A DNA stretch of 64,000 nucleotides from Acetobacter lambici. GTDB taxonomy: Bacteria; Pseudomonadota; Alphaproteobacteria; Acetobacterales; Acetobacteraceae. Position numbers and translations under genes: made by a program. This document shows positions 1-9,663 of this stretch, piece after piece. The notes beneath the pieces were generated by a model. That model did no database searches. It worked only from the letters and a program-made list of their open reading frames with translations, and was not told where the DNA came from. Each line of letters starts with the position of its first letter. The stretch's first letter is position 1. The DNA is taken from contig NZ_WOTD01000008.1 of assembly GCF_011516885.1 (NCBI RefSeq), positions 46,367 through 110,366 on the forward strand. The letters run 5' to 3'.

Positions 1-138
1 TGAGCGAAATATTACAAAACAGAATTTTGCTCTATGCCCTAGAACGTATCTGTTCCTCACACGTTTGGTCTGACACCACCCCATTCCGGGCCAAGTGCCT
101 GCCAAAGGCCAAACGTCAAGGTTTTCTGGAGTTAACTG

Positions 139-837
139 ATGCCAACATGTTCCGAAGCCAGAAGCAAACTGCTTTCTCTGCTGCGTGGTGTTGAACACTT
201 CAACACCGAAATTTTCCCCGCGAAGGAAGCCCTGTTTGCCAGTCTGGCCAAAGGGCAGGCTCCCGGCGCGCTGTTCATTGCCTGCGCCGATAGCCGCATC
301 AACCCCAACCTGATCACCCAGACCGAACCGGGAGATCTGTTTATTCTGCGTAACATTGGCAATCTGGTTCCCGCCTATGGGGAAATGCTGGGAGGTGTTT
401 CCTCCGCCATTGAATATGCAGTGCTCGGGCTTGGTGTGTCCTCCATTATTGTATGCGGCCACTCCGACTGCGGCGCCATGAAAGCATTGCTCGAGCCCGA
501 AAAAAACGGGCTGGATAAAATGCCCACGGTCCAGAGCTGGTTGCGCAATGCCGAAGCCGCACGGGCAGCAACAGTAAACACACTGCGCTCGGATGATGCA
601 GGGCCAGCCACCGTACGCTGCCTTGCTGAACAGAACGTGCTGCTCCAGCTTGCCCACCTACGCACCCACCCTGCCGTGGCTGCCGGTCTGGCGCGGAACA
701 CACTCTTCCTGCAAGGTTGGTTCTACGACATTGGCACTGGTGAAATTTCGGTGCTGGATGAACAAACCCGCACGAGTGTTCCGATCAGTGGTGTTATTCA
801 AAAACTGCAAGAACAGACCGAGCAGGAAACTGCATAA
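139..837 (+). CDS. Beta-class carbonic anhydrase
   Basis: Reversible hydration of CO2 to bicarbonate in the cytoplasm, supplying bicarbonate to carboxylases and helping pH balance. The 232-residue product has the beta-class signature ACADSRINP, giving zinc ligand C49 and the D51-R53 dyad, followed by GHSDCGAM with H108 and C111 as the other two zinc ligands. Length is normal for the family. The ATG is preceded by TGGAG about eight bases upstream. The next gene on this strand begins about 40 bases after the stop, so the two could share a transcript. The cyanate-operon paralogue CynT belongs to the same family, but no cyanase gene is nearby, so I give no symbol. Family assignment is secure; the physiological role is inference. 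Confidence 0.95.
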   Translation: MPTCSEARSKLLSLLRGVEHFNTEIFPAKEALFASLAKGQAPGALFIACADSRINPNLITQTEPGDLFILRNIGNLVPAYGEMLGGVSSAIEYAVLGLGVSSIIVCGHSDCGAMKALLEPEKNGLDKMPTVQSWLRNAEAARAATVNTLRSDDAGPATVRCLAEQNVLLQLAHLRTHPAVAAGLARNTLFLQGWFYDIGTGEISVLDEQTRTSVPISGVIQKLQEQTEQETA

Positions 838-877
838 CACGTCTGGCTTCTGCACACCGGCGCTGCACCTTGGCTTT

Positions 878-1745
878 ATGGCTTTGGTGGGCGCCGGTTT
901 TTTTTGGGCCAGCGCCAGCTTTGCAGCACCAGTGCAGACACTAAAAATCAGCACATGGAATATGGACTGGCTTCTGGCTCCCCAGACACAGAACGCTCCC
1001 CAGTTACCACCTGATATTCCCCACAGAACAGCGCCCGATTTTGCCGCCTTAGCCACATATGCCCAACGCCTGCACCCCGACCTGATCGGCTTGCAGGAAG
1101 TGGGCGATACAACAACCCTTGCACGCCTGTTTAACGCGCAGGACTATCAGCTTTTTTTGTCTGGCGATGATATTGCACAGCATACAGCCCTTGCCGTGCG
1201 GCAGGGGCTGCGCATACGGCGCAACCCGGATGTAGCCGCTCTGGCACTCAGCCCCGGCAGTAACACAGCATCGCTTACGCAGTGGGTTGGATGTGACCAT
1301 CCTTACGGGGGGAGCGGACTTACGGATTCTGGTTGTTCATTTCAAAACTGGCTGCTGGGATAACCCTTTATCCGAAAAACACCATGCCTGCCCCATTCTG
1401 TTCCAGCAGTTTCGCGCTTTGCAGGAATGGCTGACCCAAAGGGTCAATAACGGAGAATCCTTTGCCATTATAGGGGATTTTAACCGCCGCATGACGCGCA
1501 CGGACCCACTGTTCATAGCCCTTAATCAGATAGCACCACTTGACCTTGTAACCGCAGGTTATGCCAATCCATGCCTGAACGGCAGTGCGTTTATTGATCA
1601 TATTCTACTCGGCGGATCCGCTATCCAGTGGGAAGAACCGGGCTCGCTACGGGTTATGACCATTCCACAAGACACAGGCAGAACACTCAGCGACCACTGC
1701 CCCGTTTCTGTTACCCTGAAAATACCGCAACAAAAAACACCATAA
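878..1745 (+). pseudogene. Exported endonuclease/exonuclease/phosphatase-family protein, interrupted by a frameshift
   Basis: Two overlapping reading frames together make one complete protein of this Mg-dependent phosphoesterase fold. The first frame, from the ATG at 878, encodes a hydrophobic signal-like start ending in ASFAAP, then ISTWNMDWL (metal/phosphate Asn) and LIGLQEVGD (metal Glu). It runs out of register after about 1262. The second frame carries HFKTGCW, AIIGDFNRR (catalytic Asp and Asn) and LSDHCPV (catalytic Asp-His). Dropping one base near 1265 joins the frames as S-N-Q-H-R-L-R-S-G-L-D-V, which fits the family better than either frame alone. Substrate is unknown; relatives are secreted nucleases or phosphatases. 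The break is one surplus base, so natural decay and sequencing error are both possible. There is no strong ribosome site before 878, so the start is uncertain. Confidence 0.75.
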
Positions 1746-1780
1746 AAAAGGGTCGCTACGTTTCCGTAGCAACCCTTTTT
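1745..1780. terminator. Bidirectional rho-independent terminator
   Basis: AAAAAGGGT-C-GCTACG, loop TTTC, CGTAGC-A-ACCCTTTTT forms a long hairpin with A and T runs on both sides. It lies between the convergent ends of the phosphoesterase gene and rhlE, and can stop both transcripts. Confidence 0.85.
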
Positions 1781-1796
1781 GTAACTTATGGCCCGA

Positions 1797-3110
1797 TCAG
1801 GCGTGAGCACCAGACCTGTGCGAAGAACCCGGGCGCCCACCAGAGCGACGTGGCGGACCACCACGGCCGCCGCCGCCGCCACCACCATTACGCGGCGGAC
1901 CACCACGGCCACGGCCGCCACCACCGCCACCACCCAGAACAGGCGGGCGCTGCGTGGAGAACTCGGCTTCTTCCGAATGCCACGGATGATCGCGCACAAC
2001 GGGAATGGACTTCCCGATTGTTTTTTCAATATCTTTCAGCCATGCGCGCTGTTCCGCATCGCAGAAGGAAACGGCCCAGCCATCACGCCCGGCACGAGCG
2101 GTACGGCCAATACGGTGCACATAGCTTTCTGGCACATTTGGCAGATCGTAGTTGAACACGTGGCTGACTTCATCCACGTCAATCCCACGGGCAGCAATAT
2201 CAGTTGCCACCAGAACCTTGACCGAACCGGCACGAAAGCCCTTCATGGCCCGCTCACGCGCACCCTGAGACTTGTTGCCGTGAATGGCCTCGGCTGTAAC
2301 GCTGTTCTTGTTAAGGAACTCGGCAACCTTATTGGCTTCATGCTTCATCAGCGTGAACACCACGGCGCGAGCAACCTTGTCAGATTCCACCATCGTCAGC
2401 AGCGCATCGCGCTTGTCGCTGGTGCCATTCACGAACATGATGGCCTGCTGAATGCGGTCAACCGTGCTTGAAGGTGGAGCAACTTCCACCCGAGCAGGGT
2501 TGTTCAGCAAGGATGCGGCAAGGTCCTCAATGCTTTTGGGCATTGTAGCCGAGAACAGCAGGGTCTGCCGCTGCGCGGGAACAAAGCTCATAATCCGGCG
2601 GATATCGCGCACAAACCCCATATCAAGCATACGGTCGGCTTCGTCGAGCACAAGGATTTCCAGCCCGGAAAGGTCAATATAACCCTGACCGATCAGGTCC
2701 AGCAGGCGGCCTGGCGCGGCCACAAGCACATCCACGCCGCGGCGCATGGCCTCGACCTGCCTGCCCTGCCCCACACCACCGAACACAACGGCCTGTGAAA
2801 ACTTCATGTACTTCGCATAAGCTTTGAAGCTGTCACTGATCTGGGCGACCAGTTCACGCGTGGGAGCCAGCACCAGAGCGCGTGGCTGCTTGGGAGCCGT
2901 AGCCTTGGGGTTGTTATGCAGATGTTGCAAGATCGGCAGCGCAAAAGATGCGGTCTTGCCTGTTCCTGTCTGCGCAAGACCTAACAGATCACGCCCTTCG
3001 AGCAGATGCGGAATGGAACCCGCCTGAATGGGAGTAGGTATTTCGTACCCTTGATCCGTCAGCGCCTGCAACAGGGGTGCAGCTAGTTTCAGATCCGAAA
3101 AAGTAGTCAT
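1797..3110 (-). CDS. rhlE: DEAD-box ATP-dependent RNA helicase, RhlE type
   Basis: RNA helicase acting in ribosome assembly or mRNA decay in the cytoplasm. The 437 residues show the full motif set: a Q motif (PTPIQ near 25), Walker A AQTGTGKT (46-53), PTRELVAQI (83-91), DEAD (156-159), SAT (187-189), a C-terminal helicase core with ATDIAARGIDV, and HRIGRTARAG. The last 45 or so residues are a low-complexity tail of glycine runs broken by RGRGGPPR and RGGPPRR blocks, typical of the RNA-binding tail of RhlE-like proteins and of RGG motifs. GGAGAGG sits ahead of the ATG. The gene faces a 495-bp AT-rich region with no other gene, which may be a long leader as in cold-induced helicases; that regulation is inference. 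Confidence 0.93.
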   Translation of the reverse strand: MTTFSDLKLAAPLLQALTDQGYEIPTPIQAGSIPHLLEGRDLLGLAQTGTGKTASFALPILQHLHNNPKATAPKQPRALVLAPTRELVAQISDSFKAYAKYMKFSQAVVFGGVGQGRQVEAMRRGVDVLVAAPGRLLDLIGQGYIDLSGLEILVLDEADRMLDMGFVRDIRRIMSFVPAQRQTLLFSATMPKSIEDLAASLLNNPARVEVAPPSSTVDRIQQAIMFVNGTSDKRDALLTMVESDKVARAVVFTLMKHEANKVAEFLNKNSVTAEAIHGNKSQGARERAMKGFRAGSVKVLVATDIAARGIDVDEVSHVFNYDLPNVPESYVHRIGRTARAGRDGWAVSFCDAEQRAWLKDIEKTIGKSIPVVRDHPWHSEEAEFSTQRPPVLGGGGGGGRGRGGPPRNGGGGGGGRGGPPRRSGGRPGSSHRSGAHA

Positions 3111-3605
3111 TTAGGGGCAACCTCTCCATGCACCTGAAAACGAGTCACATCCACCTTATTTTCAGTCACGCACTACCAAACCAAAATTGATGACAGAGCA
3201 GAACCGTCTCTAAGCCAGACCGGACGGACAGGTCAGCATGAATTTTATTACATTACAGACAGAATAAGAAATTTTCGGAATCATGCATCCCGCGCATACT
3301 GTCTTGGAAGAATTATATAAAAGCAGTCTGAGCGCCCCGCAAGGGTTCCGTACCATATTGGTCCGAAAATAAGCAGCCCGCAGAACTGTTACAACATCTG
3401 CAAATCACGATCATCAGACACCCGATATATACAGGTTTTTTATCATATAACTAGTATTTTTAATATATTTTTGCACATGCGCTCCATGCAACACGCAATC
3501 CAGAGCGCTTGAAAACGGCTTGAATTCTAACTTATTTTTTAGTCCGCCGTTAATAATCGCCCATAAATCCAGACATTTGCGCAACACCTGTTACCGGGCA
3601 CCACC
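3111..3605. other. AT-rich intergenic region between metW and rhlE
   Basis: 495 bases without a credible gene. It must hold the rhlE promoter and leader (minus strand) and the metW 3' end. The stretch around 3430-3480 is strongly AT-rich. A six-base inverted repeat, GCGCTC at about 3480 with GAGCGC at about 3504, could form a weak hairpin about 100 bases downstream of metW. I see no tRNA, repeat or mobile element. Confidence 0.5.
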
Positions 3606-4205
3606 CTAGCGCCTGCGCAACAAAAACAGGGCCTGCTCCCCAAACAGATTGGCCAATCTTATGGAGCGCCGCCATGGAGCACGCTCGCCGTCTTCATCCA
3701 CTGCCAGCCATTTTTCCACGATATATCCATCCTTGCGACAAAGTTCGAGAAAATCCCGAATCGTGCAGGGGTGAATATTCGGCGTCTCATACCAAGGTGT
3801 ATGCCATACGGCGGTCATGGGCATGCACCCGCCCAGCAGGAGCCGCAACCGGAGTTGCCAATGCCCGAAATTCGGAAACGAGACGATGGCGTACCGACCT
3901 ATCCGTAACATCTGCCGCAAAACCTCCCTTGGGCGTTCAACCGCCTGCAAGGTCCGCTGGAGCACAACGTAATCAAACGAATGATCGGGGTAATAGGCCA
4001 GATCGTGGTCCGCATCCCCATGCACAACGGGCAGACCGTGGGCTACGGAGCGGGTTACCAGTTCCATGTTCAGTTCAATACCGCGGGCATCGCACCCACG
4101 CTCGCGGTATAAATGGCCGATCAGTGTGCCATCCCCACTCCCAATATCGAGCACACGGGTGCGGGGTTCGATCATGTCCGCGATCAGGCGTTGGTCAAGA
4201 CGCAT
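3606..4205 (-). CDS. metW: Methionine biosynthesis protein MetW
   Basis: A SAM-methyltransferase-fold protein that works with MetX in homoserine acylation in bacteria that carry the pair. The product has the class I methyltransferase motif VLDIGSGDGTLI near the N-terminus and MetW-specific segments FDYVVLQRTLQAV, SFPNFGHWQLR and TPWYETPNIHPCT. I start it at the ATG at 4205 rather than at an upstream codon inside metX because the metX stop and this ATG overlap as TGATG, the usual sign of translational coupling, and because the protein then begins [12 protein letters not shown] like its relatives. This gives 199 residues, the usual length. Family is certain; the precise biochemical role of MetW is less settled than that of MetX. 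Confidence 0.93.
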   Translation of the reverse strand: MRLDQRLIADMIEPRTRVLDIGSGDGTLIGHLYRERGCDARGIELNMELVTRSVAHGLPVVHGDADHDLAYYPDHSFDYVVLQRTLQAVERPREVLRQMLRIGRYAIVSFPNFGHWQLRLRLLLGGCMPMTAVWHTPWYETPNIHPCTIRDFLELCRKDGYIVEKWLAVDEDGERAPWRRSIRLANLFGEQALFLLRRR

Positions 4206-5380
4206 CAGGACAATCCCGCATGTTCGGCAACACCACACAAAAAGCCACGCACCGTCCGGTCAAAATCCGGTTCGTCCAGCAAAAAGGCGTCATGCCCCTT
4301 ATCTGTTTCAATTTCAACGAACGAGACGTTGGCCGCAGCTCTGTTAAGTGCGCGTGCCAGGGTGCGCGCCGCCGATGTGGGGAAGAGCCAGTCCGAGGAA
4401 AAAGACACAACACAGAACCGCACCGCCGTGCCAGCAAAGGCTGGCGTCAGCTCGCCATCATGGTCGGCGGCAATATCGAACCAGTCCATAGCCCGTGTGA
4501 TACTCAGATAGGAGTTGGCATCAAACCGCCGGACAAAACTGGACCCCTGATAGCGCAGGTAGGATTCCACCTCAAAAATATCGCCAAAGGTGGAAACCGG
4601 GCCTTCCGGCCCCTGCCCGCTCGCAGGTCCACGGCGCATGCGCCGCCCGAATTTGCGGGTCAGCGCCTCCTCCGACAGGTAGGTAATATGCGCCATCATA
4701 CGGGCAACGGCCAGCCCGCGCGCGGGCACAACATCGGCCTCCCAGTATCGTCCGCCACGCCAGTCCGGGTCGGCTATAATGGCCTGACGCCCGACCTCGT
4801 TAAACGCAATGTTCTGGGCAGAGTGGAAGGGAGCCGTAGCAATGGGCATGACCGCAAGCATCATCTGCGGGTAGGTCACGGCCCATTCGAGCACCTGCAT
4901 GCCCCCCATGGAGCCACCCACCACAGCAAACAGGCGCTCAATACCCAGACTGTGCACCAGCTTGTGCTGGGCACGGACCATATCGCGGATGGTAATGGGG
5001 GGGAATGCGGTGCCCCATAACTCGCCCGGCGCGCCCTGCCCATCGGTCCGTGGGGAGCGCGGCCCGGTGCTGCCCATGCAACCGCCCAGAACGTTGGAGC
5101 AGATCACAAAAAAACGGTTGGTATCAATCGGCTTGCCCGGGCCGACCATACGCTCCCACCAACCCGGTTTGCCTGTAAGCGGGTGTTTTTCCGCCACATA
5201 CTGGTCACCCGTAAAGGCGTGGCAGATCAGAATGGCATTGTCTTTTTGGGGCGAGAGCTGACCATACGTACAATACGCAATATCAACAGGCGCCAGTGTT
5301 ACCCCGCAGTCCAGTTCCACCCCTTCGGGAAAACTGGCGTGCGGGTGATCACCAACGGTAAGGGGCGTTGTGCTGTTCAT
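4205..5380 (-). CDS. metX: Homoserine O-acetyltransferase MetX
   Basis: Transfers an acyl group (normally acetyl from acetyl-CoA) to homoserine, the first committed step of methionine synthesis. The 391-residue alpha/beta hydrolase-fold protein carries the nucleophile elbow [10 protein letters not shown] with Ser157, the FSSDWLFP segment with the catalytic Asp and [10 protein letters not shown] with the catalytic His. It lies 123 bases downstream of lepA on the same strand and overlaps metW by one base, so metX-metW is an operon. No SAM-II or other SAM riboswitch consensus is visible to me in the 123-base leader. Some MetX-fold enzymes use succinyl-CoA; the sequence alone does not fully settle the acyl donor. 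Confidence 0.95.
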   Translation of the reverse strand: MNSTTPLTVGDHPHASFPEGVELDCGVTLAPVDIAYCTYGQLSPQKDNAILICHAFTGDQYVAEKHPLTGKPGWWERMVGPGKPIDTNRFFVICSNVLGGCMGSTGPRSPRTDGQGAPGELWGTAFPPITIRDMVRAQHKLVHSLGIERLFAVVGGSMGGMQVLEWAVTYPQMMLAVMPIATAPFHSAQNIAFNEVGRQAIIADPDWRGGRYWEADVVPARGLAVARMMAHITYLSEEALTRKFGRRMRRGPASGQGPEGPVSTFGDIFEVESYLRYQGSSFVRRFDANSYLSITRAMDWFDIAADHDGELTPAFAGTAVRFCVVSFSSDWLFPTSAARTLARALNRAAANVSFVEIETDKGHDAFLLDEPDFDRTVRGFLCGVAEHAGLS

Positions 5381-5416
5381 AAACCCGCTGCATTCTCCAC
5401 CCCGGACAGGCCGGGT

Positions 5417-5464
5417 AAAAAACAGTATCGGCCCCGGTTACACCAGCATTGCCAGACCGGGGGT
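5417..5464 (-). terminator. Possible weak terminator between lepA and metX
   Basis: On the minus strand ACCCCCGGT and ACCGGGG can pair across a 17-base loop. A run of six T follows about nine bases after the stem. The distance to the T run makes it a poor classical terminator, so partial read-through from lepA into metX is possible. Confidence 0.3.
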
Positions 5465-5503
5465 TTTTCCGGCCACGTTCAGGCAGAAGCCGGTGTTGAA
5501 TAC

Positions 5504-7309
5504 CTAGTGTTCCATCTTGAGCGCAGCAAGGAAGGCGCTTTGTGGAATTTCCACCTTACCAAACTGGCGCATGCGCTTTTTGCCCTCTTTCTGCTTTTCC
5601 AGCAGTTTGCGCTTACGTGAGATGTCACCACCATAACATTTGGCCGTCACATCCTTCGACAGGGCACCAATAGTCTCACGCGCGATAACACGGCTGCCAA
5701 TAGCGGCCTGAATGGCAATCTTGAACAACTGGCGAGGGATCAGGTCTTTCAGACGCGCGCAGATGGAGCGCCCCCGTGTTTCGGCTGCGGAGCGGTGCGC
5801 AATAAAACACAGCGCATCCACCGGCTCCTGATTGACCAGAATGGAGATACGCACAAGGTCACTCTCCTCATACCCATCCATCTGGTAATCAAAGCTTGCG
5901 TAACCGCGTGTGAGCGACTTGAGCCGGTCGTAGAAGTCGAACACCACCTCGTTCAGTGGGAGGCGGTAGACGGCCATGGCCCGGTTGCCCACATAAGTCA
6001 GGTCCACCTGAATACCGCGCCGCTCCGTGCACAGGGTCAGCACCGCGCCCAGATATTCGTCCGGCACCATAATGTTGGCCTTGATCCATGGTTCCTCGAT
6101 TTTTTCAATCAGAGAGCCATCGGGCATGTCGGCCGGATTATGGAGTTCTTCCATCTCCCCATTGGTGCGATAGACTTTGTACACAACGGACGGTGCCGTT
6201 GCGATCAGGTCCAGATCGAACTCGCGGGAGAGACGTTCCTGAATGATTTCCAGATGCAGCAGACCAAGGAAGCCGCAGCGGAACCCAAAGCCAAGGGCTG
6301 CCGATGTTTCTGCCTCGTAATGGAAAGACGCATCATTCAGGCGCAGCTTGGCAAGGCTGTCGCGCAGCTTTTCAAAATCATCCGAGACAATGGGGTAAAG
6401 ACCACACCACACGACCGGGATGGAGGGCTTAAAGCCGGGCAACGGCGTTGCGGCAGGGCGACGGTCATCGGTAATCGTGTCACCCACATTGCAGTCCGCC
6501 ACGGTTTTGATCGCGGCGTTAATAAAGCCCATCTCACCCGGACCAAGGCTTTCCACCGCCGTCATACGCGGGGAGAACACACCAACCTGATCCACCTGAT
6601 GCACTGCACCAGAGGACATCATGCGGACCTTCATACCCCGCTTAAGGCGACCTTCCTTAATACGCACCAGCACGATCACGCCCAGATAGGGGTCGTACCA
6701 GCTATCGACCAGCATGGCCTGCAACGGTTTTTCCGCATCCCCCTTGGGCGGCGGCAGACGGGTGACCACGGCCTCAAGAACACCTTCGATGTTCAGCCCG
6801 GTCTTGGCCGAAATCTCAACCGCGTCATCGGCTGGAATGCCTATGACTTCCTCAATCTGCGCCTTCACCCGCTCGGGCTCCGCCGCGGGCAGATCCACCT
6901 TATTGAGCACGGGCACAATATCGTGGTTGGCATCTATGGCCTGATAGACGTTGGCCAGAGTCTGGGCTTCCACCCCCTGGGACGCGTCCACCACCAGCAG
7001 CGAGCCTTCGCACGCGGCCAGGGAGCGGCTGACTTCGTAGGCAAAGTCAACATGTCCGGGCGTGTCCATGAGATTAAGGACGTAGGTCTTGCCATCCTTG
7101 GCAGGATAGGTAAGCCGGACGGTCTGCGCTTTAATGGTAATGCCACGCTCCCGCTCCAGATCCATATTATCAAGAACCTGATTGGTCATCTCGCGGGCAG
7201 TCAGGGCTCCACACGCCTGAATCAGGCGGTCGGCCAGAGTGGACTTTCCATGATCGATATGTGCGATGATGGAAAAATTGCGGATGAGCGAAAGGGGTAC
7301 GTCGGTCAT
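5504..7309 (-). CDS. lepA: Elongation factor 4 (LepA), ribosomal GTPase
   Basis: Translational GTPase that binds the ribosome and assists initiation or back-translocation under stress. 601 residues, the standard length. G motifs are in order near the N-terminus: AHIDHGKST, the switch region [18 protein letters not shown] and NKVDLP. The LepA-specific C-terminal domain is present, ending in a basic segment with [23 protein letters not shown], of which CYGGDISRK is diagnostic. It begins at an ATG shortly downstream of the c-di-GMP protein gene and precedes metX on the same strand. In many bacteria lepA pairs with lepB; no signal peptidase gene follows here. Confidence 0.97.
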   Translation of the reverse strand: MTDVPLSLIRNFSIIAHIDHGKSTLADRLIQACGALTAREMTNQVLDNMDLERERGITIKAQTVRLTYPAKDGKTYVLNLMDTPGHVDFAYEVSRSLAACEGSLLVVDASQGVEAQTLANVYQAIDANHDIVPVLNKVDLPAAEPERVKAQIEEVIGIPADDAVEISAKTGLNIEGVLEAVVTRLPPPKGDAEKPLQAMLVDSWYDPYLGVIVLVRIKEGRLKRGMKVRMMSSGAVHQVDQVGVFSPRMTAVESLGPGEMGFINAAIKTVADCNVGDTITDDRRPAATPLPGFKPSIPVVWCGLYPIVSDDFEKLRDSLAKLRLNDASFHYEAETSAALGFGFRCGFLGLLHLEIIQERLSREFDLDLIATAPSVVYKVYRTNGEMEELHNPADMPDGSLIEKIEEPWIKANIMVPDEYLGAVLTLCTERRGIQVDLTYVGNRAMAVYRLPLNEVVFDFYDRLKSLTRGYASFDYQMDGYEESDLVRISILVNQEPVDALCFIAHRSAAETRGRSICARLKDLIPRQLFKIAIQAAIGSRVIARETIGALSKDVTAKCYGGDISRKRKLLEKQKEGKKRMRQFGKVEIPQSAFLAALKMEH

Positions 7310-7445
7310 GCTGCCCCTTTACGGTAAATAAAGAGAAAAGTCAGCCTGTTCCTCTGCTCCGGGCACCACTTTCGCGCAATTTTTTAATGCACGGGTGCAT
7401 TGCCCTGCCAACACCCCAGCAAACAGGTGGGGAAAATCGCGCGCT

Positions 7446-9485
7446 CTAGAGAACGCAATTGATGGTGATCTGGCCATTTTTAACAATATCCGCCAGCGAC
7501 GCAGGCCGACCGAGCAAAAACCCCTGTGCCTCATCACACCCGGCGGCATTGAGCATGCTCAACTGGTCCGTGGTCTCGATCCCTTCCGCCATAACGGGAA
7601 TATCGAACGCCTTGCCCAGTGCGAGCACGGCACGCACAACCGCCTGCGTGTGCTCGCTGGTCTGGCTTGCGCCAAAAAAGGAGCGATCGATTTTTATGCG
7701 GTCAAAGGGAAAACGGCGCAGCGTGTCCAGCGAGGAATAACCCGTGCCAAAATCATCCAGCGCCAGACTGACCCCCATGTCCTTGATCTGGTGGAGCACC
7801 TGCAAGGCCCGGGCCTGATCGGCAATAATAGTCGCTTCTGTCAGTTCCAGTTCCAGCCGCTGGGGCGGTAGCCCCGTTTCCTCCAGCACATTGGCCACAA
7901 TGCGCGCAATGTCCGTATGGACAAACTGCATACCCGACAGGTTGACCGCAACCTTGTAAGGCTGACGCCACTGCACGGCCTCGGCACATACGGAGCGGAG
8001 CACCCATTCCCCAATTTGCAGAATAAGGTCGCTCTCTTCAGCCAACGGAATAAAGTCATCTGGCATAATGGTGCCACGCGTGGGGTGCTGCCAGCGCACC
8101 AGTGCCTCGTAGCCCCGGATTTCCCCCGTGGCGATCACCCTTTGCACTTGGTAGCAGATGGTCAGTTGCCCTGCCTTGACGGCCTGCCGCAGGTCTGCGG
8201 CAAGCTTACGCCGGGTGCGCACTTTTTCGTCCATTGAGGGCTCATAAAAACACGGATGCCTGCCCGGGTCGGCTTTGGCGCGATACATGGCCAGATCGGC
8301 ATTGTTGATCAGGGTTTCCTTGTCCGCCGCATGATCCGGCCATATGGCAACACCCAGACTGGCACCGGGCAAAACCTCTGACTCTTCAAAACGGATGGGC
8401 TTGAACAGAACCTCCTCCAGCCTGAGCAAAAACCCCTTGATCTGCTCGCGCGAGGCAACGCGGCACAGGGCCAGAAACTCGTCCCCACCGGTGCGGGCAA
8501 TAAATTCGCCACTGTTATCTTGCAAAAGTCCACGCAACCGCCGCCCCAGAATGCGCAGAACTTCGTCCCCCGCCCTGTGACCACGCAGGTCGTTAATTTC
8601 CTTAAACCTGTTCAGATCGATCCCGATAAGCGCCAGCCTGCCCTTATTCTCGCGCGCCCAGTCCAGTTCAAGGTCAAAACGCTGGTGGAAGTTCAGGCGG
8701 TTGGGCAGGCCTGTCAGTGTGTCGTTCAGGGCCATGCGGCGCAGCTTTTCAACCGACTCTGCGCGCGAACTGTCATCAATCATGCCGCTGACCAGCCCCC
8801 CTCCAAGAATAAGGAAGGACATAATGGCAATGGCCAAGGCCAGTACCAGAGAATCATTGGGGCCAGACACAGCACCCGCAACCAGTGGCGTCGCCTGAAC
8901 ATGGTATGCCGCCATGCCAATAAAATGAACGGACAGAACGGCAAGTGCTAGCACACCGGCCATACACGCACTTGCACGCCGCCCCGGCCGAACCCCGGCA
9001 CGCACGGCCAGCACACACAGAACAATCGCCGCCAGAACCGAAATGACAAGACAGGGCACATTCCATGTCGTATGCCCCTGCACCCGGTAGGCCAGCATGC
9101 CCGTATAATGCATGGCCACAATAGACAGCCCGACAATAACGCCCCCCGTCTCGGGCAGAAAACGGGCAAAACGACACGTTGCCAGCATAAACCCGATTGT
9201 GCTGCCAAACACCGCAATCAGGAGGGATATGCTGGTCAGCAATGGGTCAAACCGTGCGGATGTATCCCCCGCGTACCCCAGCATGGCCACAAAATGGGTG
9301 CACCAGATTGCAACGCCGCTGGAGAGGGCGGTCAAAAAAAGCCACGCATACCATTGGTTGTTTTTGGCACGCAGGGCATGCCGGAACAAAGACGCGGTAA
9401 CCGCTGAACCACAGAAGCACAGCAAAGCGGCCACACAGACCAGCCCGAGGTCATGCTGGCCAAGAATGCACCGTACAACCATCAT
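7446..9485 (-). CDS. Membrane MHYT-GGDEF-EAL cyclic-di-GMP turnover protein
   Basis: Inner-membrane signalling protein that can make and/or break cyclic di-GMP. Of 679 residues, about the first 240 form a seven-helix MHYT sensor with three signature copies (THFVAMLGY, AMHYTGMLAY, VHFIGMAAY), thought to bind copper and sense a diatomic gas or redox state. A GGDEF domain follows with an intact RTGGDEF active loop; the inhibitory RxxD site five residues before it is absent (NSGE there). The EAL domain has GYEALVRW, LELTEATI, ALDDFGTGYSSL and AEGIET, so phosphodiesterase residues look complete. The protein resembles known MHYT-GGDEF-EAL proteins. Which activity dominates cannot be read from sequence. 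An AT-rich 178-bp upstream region with a palindrome precedes it. Confidence 0.92.
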   Translation of the reverse strand: MMVVRCILGQHDLGLVCVAALLCFCGSAVTASLFRHALRAKNNQWYAWLFLTALSSGVAIWCTHFVAMLGYAGDTSARFDPLLTSISLLIAVFGSTIGFMLATCRFARFLPETGGVIVGLSIVAMHYTGMLAYRVQGHTTWNVPCLVISVLAAIVLCVLAVRAGVRPGRRASACMAGVLALAVLSVHFIGMAAYHVQATPLVAGAVSGPNDSLVLALAIAIMSFLILGGGLVSGMIDDSSRAESVEKLRRMALNDTLTGLPNRLNFHQRFDLELDWARENKGRLALIGIDLNRFKEINDLRGHRAGDEVLRILGRRLRGLLQDNSGEFIARTGGDEFLALCRVASREQIKGFLLRLEEVLFKPIRFEESEVLPGASLGVAIWPDHAADKETLINNADLAMYRAKADPGRHPCFYEPSMDEKVRTRRKLAADLRQAVKAGQLTICYQVQRVIATGEIRGYEALVRWQHPTRGTIMPDDFIPLAEESDLILQIGEWVLRSVCAEAVQWRQPYKVAVNLSGMQFVHTDIARIVANVLEETGLPPQRLELELTEATIIADQARALQVLHQIKDMGVSLALDDFGTGYSSLDTLRRFPFDRIKIDRSFFGASQTSEHTQAVVRAVLALGKAFDIPVMAEGIETTDQLSMLNAAGCDEAQGFLLGRPASLADIVKNGQITINCVL

Positions 9486-9503
9486 CTGACGCGCGCCCCA
9501 TTG

Positions 9504-9517
9504 TTCAATATATTGAA
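9504..9517. promoter_or_regulatory. 14-bp palindrome in the promoter region of the c-di-GMP gene
   Basis: TTCAATATATTGAA is a perfect palindrome centred about 25 bases upstream of the start of the MHYT-GGDEF-EAL gene in an AT-rich stretch. It could be an operator. In sequence this AT-rich such matches also arise by chance, so the call is tentative. Confidence 0.3.
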
Positions 9518-9663
9518 AACAAGATACATTTTAAAAATCTACTTCAATAAATCCAAAACCAACCAAAAACGCGCCGTAACAAACACGATAGTATGCAACA
9601 TTATTCAGAACATTCTTTTTAAAAATCAAACACTCTATTTCCGCCTTTTGAAAATGATTTTTC

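Noticed and set aside
3674..5020. 448-codon open frame opposite metX-metW
   Set aside because: Antisense to two conserved genes; composition is that of a shadow frame.
5381..5503. SAM riboswitch upstream of metX
   Set aside because: I looked for SAM-II-like pairing in the lepA-metX gap on the minus strand and found only a GC-rich hairpin. A covariance-model search would be decisive.
5795..7327. 510-codon open frame opposite lepA
   Set aside because: Antisense to a fully conserved lepA; long opposite-strand frames are common in GC-rich codon usage, and the translation has no recognisable domain.
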